64,000 bases of DNA from Solitalea agri (GTDB lineage: Bacteria; Bacteroidota; Bacteroidia; Sphingobacteriales; Sphingobacteriaceae): assembly GCF_023914155.1 (NCBI RefSeq), contig NZ_JAMWYS010000042.1:25831-89830 (forward strand), in the 5' to 3' direction. Within the stretch, counting starts at the first letter, position 1; every line of letters starts with the position of its first letter. The notes beneath the pieces were generated by a model, which had not been told where the DNA came from, did no database searches, and was given only the letters and a program-made list of their open reading frames with translations. Made by a program: the position numbers and the translations under genes. Positions 1 to 8,358 of the stretch are shown piece after piece.

Positions 1-1035
1 CTGAGTTGCGAGTCTCCTGGTTAATGCATCATTTTCACCCACACCGGCAGTAAATACAATCGCATCTAATCCGTTAAGCACTGCTGTATACATGCCAATG
101 TATTTGCGTATGCGGTAAGCATATAAATCATAGGCTAGTTTTGCATTTTTGTTGCCTTTATCTAATTCGGATGTAATATCTCGCATGTCGCTGAATCCAG
201 TTAGTCCAACCATTCCACTTTTTTTATTGAGGACATTGTTCACCTGGTCGAGGTCATAACCAAGTTGGTTTACAAGGTGGAAAATGACAGATTGATCAAT
301 ATCTCCGCATCGTGTTCCCATAATCAAACCATTCATCGGTCCAAGTCCCATGCTGGTATCTACACATTTGCCATTTTCAATAGCAGCTATACTGCAACCA
401 TTACCCAGATGGATAGTTATGATTTTTGCCGCTTTATTATTTAAATATTCAGCAGCCTGTTCAGAAACATACTTATGGCTTGTTCCATGAAAGCCGTAAG
501 CACGTATTCCGTGTGTGTAATAAAAATCAGAAGGAATAGCATAACGAAAGGCTACTTCGGGCATAGTTTGATGGAAAGCTGTATCAAAAACTGCAACCTG
601 TTTTGCTTTTGCGAAGATATTTTCGGCAACATCGATTCCGAGGTAATTGGCTGGGTTATGTAGTGGAGCCAGCGGAAATAGCTTTTTGATCTGCTCTTTA
701 ACTGCATGCGAAATTACGGTAGTAACGGCAAATTGTTCGCCGCCATGAACCACACGGTGACCTACCACCTCAATTTCGTCCGTATCCTTTATAACACCTA
801 TTGTGGCATCGGTAAGTAAAGCGTTTACTTCCCTCAATCCTTCGGCATGATCATTTATCTCGAGGTTCTTTTTAATTACTTCGTCTTTACCATCAGTAAA
901 AATCTTATGCGTAATAATAGATTCCTCCAAACCAATACGCTCAACCAATCCACTGCAAATAGTTTTTGCAGAAGGCATTTCAAACAACTGATATTTTATG
1001 GAACTACTTCCGGAGTTTATAACAAATACTTTCAT
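1..1035 (-). CDS. ackA: Acetate kinase (3' end cut by window edge)
   Basis: Interconverts acetyl phosphate plus ADP and acetate plus ATP, the substrate-level phosphorylation step of acetate overflow metabolism in the cytoplasm. The frame opens at an ATG at 1035 with MKVFVINSGSSSIKYQLFE, the typical ASKHA-fold start, and runs off the window after 345 codons (family length about 400). Family motifs seen in order are HRVVHGG, FDTAFHQTMP, GFHGTSHKY, HLGNGCSI, DTSMGLGPMNGL, RCGDID and FTAGVGEND. It lies 56 bases downstream of pta on the same strand, so pta-ackA is probably one transcript. Only the last 50 to 60 residues are missing. Confidence 0.96.
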   Translation of the reverse strand, partial: MKVFVINSGSSSIKYQLFEMPSAKTICSGLVERIGLEESIITHKIFTDGKDEVIKKNLEINDHAEGLREVNALLTDATIGVIKDTDEIEVVGHRVVHGGEQFAVTTVISHAVKEQIKKLFPLAPLHNPANYLGIDVAENIFAKAKQVAVFDTAFHQTMPEVAFRYAIPSDFYYTHGIRAYGFHGTSHKYVSEQAAEYLNNKAAKIITIHLGNGCSIAAIENGKCVDTSMGLGPMNGLIMGTRCGDIDQSVIFHLVNQLGYDLDQVNNVLNKKSGMVGLTGFSDMRDITSELDKGNKNAKLAYDLYAYRIRKYIGMYTAVLNGLDAIVFTAGVGENDALTRRLATQ

Positions 1036-1091
1036 TTTTTTGATTGCTGATTGTTAATTGAAGATTACATTCTCTCATTAAATCCTTCTTG

Positions 1092-3185
1092 TTATACCTG
1101 GGCCTGAATCGCTGTAATTACTACCGTGTTAAAAATATCATCCACTGTACATCCTCGGCTCAAATCATTTACCGGTTTGTTTAAGCCCTGAAGCATAGGA
1201 CCAATGGCAAGGGCTCCAGTTTCGCGTTGTACGGCTTTATAAGTGTTATTTCCGGTATTTAAATCAGGGAATATTAATACACTTGCTTGACCAGCAACTT
1301 TCGAATTTGGCATCTTTTGCCTGCCTACAGTTGGATCAACTGCCGCATCATATTGGATTGGGCCTTCTATATTCAAATCAGGGCGTTTGGCTTTTACTAT
1401 TTCAGTTGCTTGTCTAACTTTCTCAACTTCCTCGCCTTGACCAGATGTGCCTGAAGAATAGGAGAGCATGGCAATTTTGGGTTCAATGCCAAACATTTGA
1501 CTGCTTTCAGCTGACGAAATAGCTATTTCCGCCAGTTGTTCAGCAGTTGGATTTGGATTTACCGCGCAATCTCCGAAAACTGAAACCCGGTCGGGTAAGC
1601 ACATGAAAAATACTGAGGAAACTACAGATACCCCAGGCTTGGTTTTTACAAATTGTAACGCTGGTCGGATAGTATGCTGTGTGGTATGAACAGCACCTGA
1701 AACCATTCCATCAGCTAAGCCTTTATAAACCATCATGGTGCCGAAATAGGAAACATCATTCATCATGTCTTTGGCCATGTCGAGATTGACACCCTTATCT
1801 TTACGTAGTTCGTAAAATGTTTGAACAAAGTCTTGGAAATGAGGTGATTCGGCAGGTTGGGTAATGTTGAATTTATTAATGTCTACACTTAATCCCAAAC
1901 GTTTAAATGCAACCTGAACTTCAGACTTATCTCCAATGATAGTTAAATCAACAATATCTTGATTAATCAATCGAGTGGCAGCAATTAAAATACGATCGTC
2001 ATTACCTTCAGGAAGTACAATGTGTTTTCTTACTGTTTTGGCCCGTTTAACGAGCTGATATTGAAACATCCTCGGCGTAATACCTTCCGCTTCAAAGGTT
2101 ACTATTCGTTGATCGAGTTCTTCGGTATCAATATATCTTTCAAAAGTATTTACAGCTAGTTCTATTTTGGCGGTATTATCAGCATAAACTCTTGAGCGTA
2201 TTGATCCTATTCTGTTGGTGGTTTCAAAGGTTCCTCTATCGGTGGCGATAATGGGTACTTTTGAGTCCAGGCCTTCAATTAAATTTAAAACAGGTTCGTC
2301 GGGCAATAAACCTCCTGTTAAAACTAAACCAGCCACTGCGGGATAGCTTTTAGAAATATTTGCCTGTAGTGCTCCAATAATAATATCAGCCCTGTCACCT
2401 GGAGTTACCACCAAAGTGTTTTCGTTTAAGCGGGTAAGAAAGTTGCGAAGCATCATAGCTCCTACAATTGCGTTGTCGACTTGGTTGGTAAGTTTATTAT
2501 CCCCGAAAAGTAATTTACCCTGTAGGGTTTCATGAATTTCCTGCATAGTAGGATTGCTTAATTCCTTAATTTCAGGAACAACGGCACGTATTACTTTAGA
2601 GGGAATGTTTTCTTTTAATAAGGTGGAAAGCTCAAATGCGTCGGCTGATTTTACTTTATTAGCAATTACTGCCAATACCTGCACTTCTTTATCATCAAAG
2701 TTATTGCGTGCAGTGCGCAAAGCCGCAGCTATTTCAGTAGTGTTTTTGTTTAATCCCGAATGGACAATAATTACTGGAATGCCTAAGTTTTTTGCTATTG
2801 AAACATTTAAATCAAACTCAAAGGCCGTTCCTTCTCCCAAAAAATCAGAACCTTCAATCAGAACAAAATCATAGTTTTCTTCCAAAATTTTGTATTTCCT
2901 GATTATTGAATCGATGATTTCAGCCTCTTTATTAAAGTTGATCAGGTGGAAAACTTCACTACGGGTAAAAGCGTAGGCATCATTATAGCTTTGTTTAAGT
3001 TCGAAATATTTAAGAATGGTTTCAATAGTGCTATCTTTTTTGCCTGTTTGTGGATCATCATCAACAATCGGTTTAAAGTAAGCGATCTTTTTTGCTTTAC
3101 TTAACAGCATATTCATCAGGCCTAATGCCACAACTGATTTGCCACTATATGGCTCAGAAGCAGCAATATAAATTGCATTTGTCAT
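1092..3185 (-). CDS. pta: Phosphate acetyltransferase, long three-domain form
   Basis: Converts acetyl-CoA and phosphate to acetyl phosphate, the substrate of the next gene, ackA. The protein is 697 residues, the long form: a BioD-like P-loop domain at the N-terminus (SEPYSGKSVVALGLM near residues 10-24), a DRTGG regulatory domain in the middle (about 215-330), and the catalytic PTA_PTB domain from about residue 370 (IVLPEGNDDRI, YSSGTSGQG, DAAVDPTVG, FPDLNTGNN, GPMLQGLNKP). The ATG at 3185 gives MTNAIYIAASEPYSGK, matching the family start. A weak -7 element reading TATCTTTT on the minus strand sits at 3226-3233. The upstream peptidase gene is separated from it by a strong terminator. Confidence 0.96.
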   Translation of the reverse strand: MTNAIYIAASEPYSGKSVVALGLMNMLLSKAKKIAYFKPIVDDDPQTGKKDSTIETILKYFELKQSYNDAYAFTRSEVFHLINFNKEAEIIDSIIRKYKILEENYDFVLIEGSDFLGEGTAFEFDLNVSIAKNLGIPVIIVHSGLNKNTTEIAAALRTARNNFDDKEVQVLAVIANKVKSADAFELSTLLKENIPSKVIRAVVPEIKELSNPTMQEIHETLQGKLLFGDNKLTNQVDNAIVGAMMLRNFLTRLNENTLVVTPGDRADIIIGALQANISKSYPAVAGLVLTGGLLPDEPVLNLIEGLDSKVPIIATDRGTFETTNRIGSIRSRVYADNTAKIELAVNTFERYIDTEELDQRIVTFEAEGITPRMFQYQLVKRAKTVRKHIVLPEGNDDRILIAATRLINQDIVDLTIIGDKSEVQVAFKRLGLSVDINKFNITQPAESPHFQDFVQTFYELRKDKGVNLDMAKDMMNDVSYFGTMMVYKGLADGMVSGAVHTTQHTIRPALQFVKTKPGVSVVSSVFFMCLPDRVSVFGDCAVNPNPTAEQLAEIAISSAESSQMFGIEPKIAMLSYSSGTSGQGEEVEKVRQATEIVKAKRPDLNIEGPIQYDAAVDPTVGRQKMPNSKVAGQASVLIFPDLNTGNNTYKAVQRETGALAIGPMLQGLNKPVNDLSRGCTVDDIFNTVVITAIQAQV

Positions 3186-3287
3186 AAAGGTTTATATTAG
3201 TGATGGTAAATAGTGTTCGGTCTTGAAAAGATAGCGAAAAATCGTGAAATATAAACATACGCCCAATGACATTGGTCATGATTGAAA

Positions 3288-3320
3288 AAATAAAAGCCCG
3301 GACAAGCCGGGCTTTTATTT
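3288..3320 (-). terminator. Rho-independent terminator of the C1 peptidase gene
   Basis: A perfect 14-bp stem (arms 3288-3301 and 3307-3320) closes a 5-base loop, with A-runs on one side and T-runs on the other, so it could act in both directions. It follows the stop of the minus-strand peptidase gene by 30 bases and isolates pta from read-through. Confidence 0.9.
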
Positions 3321-3349
3321 GTTTTTACTGTAGTTGTAACAGTATCTGC

Positions 3350-4534
3350 TTACAAACCTAATTTCTTTTTCATATCTGCAGGAACACCATCTTTGTGCAA
3401 TAAAAACGCAGTGGTTTTATACTTAACAAAGTTTTTAGTTACGTATAAGTAACCTTTATAGTCATTGCTTTCGCCCCATGAGTTTTTAACGATATAGTAT
3501 TCTTTACCGTTTTGATCTTTTGCAATACCGGTAATTTGCATACCATGATCGTCGGTAGTTCCGTAGTTATCAAAAGCCTGTTGACGGTTTTCTTGAGTAA
3601 TGGTTAGTTCTGACTTAGGACCATCAAACATGGTTGCTTTTTCTTCCGCAGTCATTTCTTCAAATTTCTTCTCCGGAACATAAGCAACGCCATTTTTCCA
3701 GCTAAATGCTTTTTCACTTACATCAGTAGCCCATGCAACTGTAAATCCTTTTTTTACGGCATTGTCAATAATGGTGGTAATATCATCTACCTGAACGTTA
3801 TAAACCTGATCTAATGACCAGTTATCAGGCACCATTAACGTCATTTTTTCGTAATATGGGTTGGTATTGAATGATGATAATTCAACATAATCCTTAGGAT
3901 TAATACCTACACGTTCTTTCGCGAAAGTTTGAGGAGTATAAGATTTGCCTTCGAATGTAAATGTTTCAGGAACAGCACCTAAGTACGAATCGATTACGGC
4001 AGTATATGCTTTTTTCCAGTTTGGAGTCAGTTCACCATTTGGGTTTTTTACTACAGCTTGCAAAATAGCTTCAGTTAAGCCTGCCATTTCTGAAAACTTA
4101 TTCTTTTTAGTTCCATAGTTTAAGCCGGTATAAACTTCCTGTGGTAAAGCACCATATTTAGCATACATGTTCACTACGTCATGACAAGCACCACCGTCGC
4201 CTAAACTAATAGCTCCATGCATACGAACATAGTTTACACCTTTCTCGATATATGCATTACGTGCAGTAAAAATTTCGGCTAAGTCTACAGGTTTTTTACC
4301 TAAGCGAATCATTTCCGATTCAAGGAATGAGTTGGTTGAATAGCTCCAGCAAGTTCCAGAACTTCCTTGGTCTTTTACCGAAGTAGCTTCGGCGTTAACA
4401 ACGGTAGTAAAAGTGAAAGCATTTTTACTATTGCTGCTCTGATTGGTTTTTAAACTGTTAATAAGATTATCCTGGGCATTGGCACCTATTGCAAGGGCAA
4501 CAAAAGGAATGGCTAATAAATTCTTCACGTTCAT
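3350..4534 (-). CDS. Secreted C1-family cysteine peptidase (bleomycin hydrolase/PepC-like)
   Basis: Papain-fold cysteine peptidase of 394 residues. A signal peptide is visible (MNVKNLLAIPFVALAIGANA, then Q21). The catalytic Cys62 is in GSSGTCWSYST, His330 in TTDDHGMQITG and Asn351 in VKNSWGES, so the triad is complete. The spacing between Cys and His is long, as in the bleomycin hydrolase/aminopeptidase C (C1B) group, but those enzymes are usually cytoplasmic. The leader suggests this one works in the periplasm or at the surface. It has its own near-consensus promoter (4564-4593) and a strong terminator, so it is probably monocistronic. The substrate cannot be read from the sequence. Confidence 0.9.
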   Translation of the reverse strand: MNVKNLLAIPFVALAIGANAQDNLINSLKTNQSSNSKNAFTFTTVVNAEATSVKDQGSSGTCWSYSTNSFLESEMIRLGKKPVDLAEIFTARNAYIEKGVNYVRMHGAISLGDGGACHDVVNMYAKYGALPQEVYTGLNYGTKKNKFSEMAGLTEAILQAVVKNPNGELTPNWKKAYTAVIDSYLGAVPETFTFEGKSYTPQTFAKERVGINPKDYVELSSFNTNPYYEKMTLMVPDNWSLDQVYNVQVDDITTIIDNAVKKGFTVAWATDVSEKAFSWKNGVAYVPEKKFEEMTAEEKATMFDGPKSELTITQENRQQAFDNYGTTDDHGMQITGIAKDQNGKEYYIVKNSWGESNDYKGYLYVTKNFVKYKTTAFLLHKDGVPADMKKKLGL

Positions 4535-4563
4535 AAAATTGATTGATATTTTTGAAACCGGGC

Positions 4564-4593
4564 CAAAGATAACAATTCACTTATGGGCGCAAA
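4564..4593 (-). promoter_or_regulatory. Bacteroidota sigma-A promoter of the C1 peptidase gene
   Basis: On the minus strand the sequence reads TTTG (4590-4593), an 18-base spacer, then TATCTTTG (4564-4571), an exact match to the TAnnTTTG -7 box with a -33 TTTG. The start codon is 30 bases downstream of the -7 box. Confidence 0.7.
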
Positions 4594-4680
4594 TAGCAAT
4601 AATCAATTGTAACTGATTTATTTCAGTTATGAATTAGCGTTTTAATATGTTGGGGCTGTAAATAAATTGCAGACGAAGTG

Positions 4681-4800
4681 TTATAATTCTAATGTTCCGT
4701 CGGAGGAAACATTATCGGATTCTTTACTATTTCTGATAATGTTATACAGAAAAGCAGAAACAGCAACAATTTCTGCGAAAAGGAAAGCAAAATAGAGCAT
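4681..4800 (-). CDS. Possible 39-residue membrane miniprotein
   Basis: A short frame in the 378-base gap between the peptidase and FMN reductase genes. It begins ATG at 4800 (MLYFAFLFAEIVAVSAFLY) with one hydrophobic helix of about 19 residues, followed by a polar, Ser/Asp-rich tail ending LEL. The frame is also open upstream but without another ATG. No family is recognised, and there is no Shine-Dalgarno sequence, which is normal here. This is a candidate only. The rest of the gap holds just the peptidase promoter. Confidence 0.3.
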   Translation of the reverse strand: MLYFAFLFAEIVAVSAFLYNIIRNSKESDNVSSDGTLEL

Positions 4801-4912
4801 GAGAGAGAAATTTAGTGTTGCGAAGCTAGCAGATTTGTTGAAAGTAGAAATAGATGTGTGTAAGTTGTTGATAAAATGCGAGTTATGTGTTTTTATTTAG
4901 TTCTGTTTTGAG

Positions 4913-5425
4913 TTAATTTACACAAGCAATAAGCGAATCTAGTACAGAAGTTATCTTTTTCATAAGTTCAGGATCTTTAATCTCTCCTTTTTCATTCAGT
5001 TTCGAACGAATAAATGATATTAAAAGAGTTGCTTCGGGAGGTGTTTGTGTGGATAAAGCACTTAAAACATCGAGAAATGCTGCATGCCCCTTTTCTCCTT
5101 GCGAAGAAGCAGTGATCAAACCAAGCGGTTTTCCAACCAATTCTCCTGAAGAAACTGTCCAATCAATTGCATTTTTTAGTGCTCCTGGAATACCAAAGGC
5201 ATACTCTGGGGTACAGATTAAGATCGCATCTGCCTTGATGATCGAATTTTTAAAATGTATAACGCTTTCAGGAATTGTTTCACTGTCGTCAAAAGCAGGG
5301 ATATTCTTTAGTCTCTCATAAATGATAAATTCAATACTAGGAGGGAGATGTAAAGGAATTAGTCCCAGTACCTGGTTTGATGATGAATTAGTCCTTAAGC
5401 TTCCTGGAATGCCTAAAATTTTCAT
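4913..5425 (-). CDS. NAD(P)H-dependent FMN reductase family protein
   Basis: Flavodoxin-like fold protein of 170 residues that probably reduces FMN or quinone/azo substrates with NAD(P)H in the cytoplasm. The FMN phosphate-binding loop is GSLRTNSSSN (residues 7-16), and the second flavin contact is TPEYAFGIPGALKNAIDW (about 72-89), both diagnostic of the FMN_red family. It starts 24 bases after the LysE-type gene and is the last gene of the helicase-DUF4290-murA-lysE run. The physiological substrate is unknown. Confidence 0.9.
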   Translation of the reverse strand: MKILGIPGSLRTNSSSNQVLGLIPLHLPPSIEFIIYERLKNIPAFDDSETIPESVIHFKNSIIKADAILICTPEYAFGIPGALKNAIDWTVSSGELVGKPLGLITASSQGEKGHAAFLDVLSALSTQTPPEATLLISFIRSKLNEKGEIKDPELMKKITSVLDSLIACVN

Positions 5426-5449
5426 AGAGTAGCGATAAAGGTGGATGTA

Positions 5450-6097
5450 TTAAATCAGCTGTTTATACCTCAGTCCAACCACAATTAATTGTACTAAACC
5501 CAAAATAACGAACACCCATCCAATGGCTTTGTTGATATTGCCGTTTACCATTTTATTAATTCGTTCTTTTTTCCAATGAGCAATACCCGCAAAAAGCAAT
5601 AATAACCCTAATGCACCAACTGCGGCCCCTAAAACGAATAAGGATTTGTCCGTTTTAGTATCGAGCGAAAAGACGTTAATACTGGTATTATAAATCAGCA
5701 CAGTACTCCAAAATGGCAACAACAATGGATTTACAATCGAAAGGGTAAAACCTTTTGCAAAATCGCCAAATAGGGTTGAGGGGTATTCCTGAGGTTTAGT
5801 GTTTTCAGGCTCTTTGTATTTGATGATTTTAAAGATGCCAAGGCCTAAAAGGAGAGGAACCATGAAAAATCCGGCATAGAAAAAGAATGAGCTTTTAGGG
5901 TCGATCAAACTTGTTCCGGCAACAGCAATTGCGGCGTAAAGGATTTCTGGTAAACAACCTCCAATTGAAACCCAGAAGGCGGCACGGAAGTCTTTATTTA
6001 CAGACGTTTGTATAACAGTAAGATTTACCGGCCCCAATTGTAAGGAGCCGATAAAACTAGCTACAAAAGCTATAATAAATATATAGAGTTGCTCCAT
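5450..6097 (-). CDS. LysE/RhtB-family exporter
   Basis: Inner-membrane protein of 215 residues with about six hydrophobic segments, starting with FIIAFVASFIGSLQLGPVNL, the conserved GP-x-N region of LysE-type amino-acid exporters. The central NPLLLPFWSTV resembles the second half-repeat motif. The start lies 8 bases after the murA stop, so the genes are probably co-transcribed. The cargo cannot be predicted; family members export amino acids or small metabolites. Confidence 0.8.
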   Translation of the reverse strand: MEQLYIFIIAFVASFIGSLQLGPVNLTVIQTSVNKDFRAAFWVSIGGCLPEILYAAIAVAGTSLIDPKSSFFFYAGFFMVPLLLGLGIFKIIKYKEPENTKPQEYPSTLFGDFAKGFTLSIVNPLLLPFWSTVLIYNTSINVFSLDTKTDKSLFVLGAAVGALGLLLLFAGIAHWKKERINKMVNGNINKAIGWVFVILGLVQLIVVGLRYKQLI

Positions 6098-6105
6098 TAA
6101 TACGT

Positions 6106-7422
6106 TTATTCGTTTACGGCAACTCGTTTAATGTTAGCACCAATAGCTCTTAGGCGTTCTTCAATATCCTGGTAGCCACGGTCAATTTGTTCAATATTGT
6201 AAATAGTACTCTTACCTTCGGCCGAAAGCGCAGCAATAAGCAATGAAACTCCGGCACGAATATCAGGAGATGTCATTGAAATACCTCTCAACGAATTTCT
6301 ACGACCTAAACCTATAACATTCGCTCTGTGTGGGTCGCAAAGAATAATTTGTGCGCCCATATCAATTAGTTTGTCGACAAAGAACAACCGGCTTTCAAAC
6401 ATTTTTTGATGGATCAACACGCTGCCTTTAGCTTGAGTTGCAACTACTAAAACAATGCTTAATAGGTCAGGAGTGAAGCCTGGCCAAGGAGCATCGGCAA
6501 TTGTTAAAATTGAGCCATCAATAAAGGTGTCGATCTCATAACTTTCTTGCGATGGAATATAAATGTCGTCGCCTCTACGTTCAAGTTTAATACCTAAACG
6601 TTTGAATACTTCAGGAATAACACCAAGCTCGTCGTAAGCAACATTTTTAATGGTAATTTCAGATTTTGTCATGGCTGCCAAACCAATGAAACTGCCAATT
6701 TCTATCATATCAGGTAACATGCGGTGCTCAGTACCACCAAGTTTCGTTACCCCTTCAATGGTCAGCAGGTTTGAACCAATACCTGAAATTTTAGCTCCCA
6801 TACGGTTCAGCATTTTACAAAGCTGCTGTAAATAAGGCTCACAAGCAGCATTGTAAATAGTGGTTGTGCCTTTAGCTAAAACAGCAGCCATCACCACATT
6901 TGCGGTTCCGGTTACTGAAGCTTCGTCTAAAAGCATATAAGTTCCTTTTAGGTCAGTTGCATCTACACTAAAGAAATTATCTACCGCATTGTAATGGAAT
7001 TTCGCACCCAGTTTTTCGAAACCCAGGAAGTGGGTATCTAAACGACGACGACCGATTTTGTCACCACCTGGTTTTGGGATATAAGCTTTACCAAAGCGAG
7101 CTAACAGAGGTCCTACGATCATTACTGAGCCACGTAAAGCACCACCTTTTTTCTTAAACTTATCTGAGTTTAAATATTCAAGATCAATATTTTTTGCTTC
7201 AAAAGTATAGGTGTCTTTTGATAATCTCTCAACAGTAACACCTAGATCTTTTAAAAGGTCGATTAGTTTGTTTACGTCAACAATATCAGGAATATTGGAG
7301 ATGGTAATTTTTTCTTCAGTTAATAAAACTGCTGATACAATTTGTAAGGCCTCATTTTTTGCGCCTTGAGGAGTAATTTCTCCTTTTAATTTTTTACCTC
7401 CAATAATTTCAAAAGCACTCAT
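6106..7422 (-). CDS. murA: UDP-N-acetylglucosamine 1-carboxyvinyltransferase, Asp-type
   Basis: Catalyses the first committed step of peptidoglycan synthesis, transfer of enolpyruvate from phosphoenolpyruvate to UDP-GlcNAc in the cytoplasm. The 438-residue protein has the N-terminal KNEALQ (Lys22), the PGG loop and the RRLDTHFLGFEKLGA region. In classic MurA the loop reads PGGC with the catalytic, fosfomycin-alkylated Cys115 (E. coli numbering). Here the aligned residue is Asp121 (PGGDKIGRR, codon GAC at 7060-7062). Natural Cys-to-Asp MurA enzymes (Mycobacterium, Chlamydia, Borrelia) are active and fosfomycin-insensitive. The gene follows the DUF4290 gene by 55 bases. Confidence 0.96.
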   Translation of the reverse strand: MSAFEIIGGKKLKGEITPQGAKNEALQIVSAVLLTEEKITISNIPDIVDVNKLIDLLKDLGVTVERLSKDTYTFEAKNIDLEYLNSDKFKKKGGALRGSVMIVGPLLARFGKAYIPKPGGDKIGRRRLDTHFLGFEKLGAKFHYNAVDNFFSVDATDLKGTYMLLDEASVTGTANVVMAAVLAKGTTTIYNAACEPYLQQLCKMLNRMGAKISGIGSNLLTIEGVTKLGGTEHRMLPDMIEIGSFIGLAAMTKSEITIKNVAYDELGVIPEVFKRLGIKLERRGDDIYIPSQESYEIDTFIDGSILTIADAPWPGFTPDLLSIVLVVATQAKGSVLIHQKMFESRLFFVDKLIDMGAQIILCDPHRANVIGLGRRNSLRGISMTSPDIRAGVSLLIAALSAEGKSTIYNIEQIDRGYQDIEERLRAIGANIKRVAVNE

Positions 7423-7477
7423 CTAGTTTGTTGTGTATCGGTTTTAATTGTTTTTAAATTAAGTAAATGAACTGGGG

Positions 7478-8311
7478 TTATCTTTCCGGGCGTTTGTTGT
7501 ATGGTTTTTGATAACCACCGCGACTATCTCTGTCACGTCCGCCTCGGTTATTATCCCTGTCACCACCTCGGTTATTATCCCTGTCGCCACGGTTATCTCT
7601 ATCTTTTCCGTAATTAGAGGTGCTACGCTTATAGTCTTTTTGATCGCGGTGATGATCTTTGTGGTCGCGATCACCTCTTGACGACATTTTCTCGCGGGCT
7701 TCACGAGTATCGCGGTTGCTGGTTTGACGGGCAATGGCACGGAAATCAAATTTACTCAATGAAATTGCAGCCTCCTGGCTGTTTAACTCGCTATTGGAAA
7801 GCTCATTAAGGTCATTGATAATTGTTTCATCGCTAACAGTGTCTTTATTCCAGCCTATGTATGACATTTTCATAAATGCTGCCAATGAGTTTACAAACTG
7901 ATTTTTGCGATCAGAATCAGGTAAACTACGTGCTTTATCAAGCATGTACTCTAATGTCTTTCCGTAGTGTTTATATTTTATATGATTTGACGGATATTTT
8001 AAACGATGTGGTTTTGCGTAGATCGATTCTTTTGATGGTACAGGGAAAGGAGAATCAACTTCTAAAGCAAAATCAGAAATAATGAACAAGTGATCCCAAA
8101 GTTTATGTTTGAAGTCGGTAACATCACGCAAGTGCGGGTTTAACTGACCCATCAGTTCAATTACCGCTTGCGCATATTTATTACGCTCCTCTTTATCTTC
8201 TAAAGTAAGAACGTGGTTAATCATGTTCTGAACATTTCGCCCATACTCTGCCATTAACAAGCGTGGTCGGGTTGTGTTATAGTCGAATGGCGTTGGATCT
8301 TGTTTAGACAT
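7478..8311 (-). CDS. DUF4290 domain-containing protein with Arg/Gly/Asp-rich tail
   Basis: A 277-residue cytoplasmic protein. Residues 1 to about 185 are a helical domain typical of DUF4290 (FDYNTTRPRLLMAEYGRN start), which I know only from Bacteroidota, often next to murA. The last 75 residues are low complexity, with repeats of RDNNRGGD, DRDHKDHH and RDSRGG. Such RGG/RD tails often bind RNA or nucleic acid, but that is inference. The gene sits between the helicase (47 bases) and murA (55 bases). Function unknown. Confidence 0.88.
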   Translation of the reverse strand: MSKQDPTPFDYNTTRPRLLMAEYGRNVQNMINHVLTLEDKEERNKYAQAVIELMGQLNPHLRDVTDFKHKLWDHLFIISDFALEVDSPFPVPSKESIYAKPHRLKYPSNHIKYKHYGKTLEYMLDKARSLPDSDRKNQFVNSLAAFMKMSYIGWNKDTVSDETIINDLNELSNSELNSQEAAISLSKFDFRAIARQTSNRDTREAREKMSSRGDRDHKDHHRDQKDYKRSTSNYGKDRDNRGDRDNNRGGDRDNNRGGRDRDSRGGYQKPYNKRPER

Positions 8312-8358
8312 TATTGTATGGTTAACAGATGAAATTCAAATATAGGTTAAAGGTTGTT

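Noticed and set aside
7459..7749. 96-codon frame rich in Ile, Thr and Val overlapping the DUF4290 tail
   Set aside because: It is the alternative reading of the RGD-type repeats, so its composition is an artefact.
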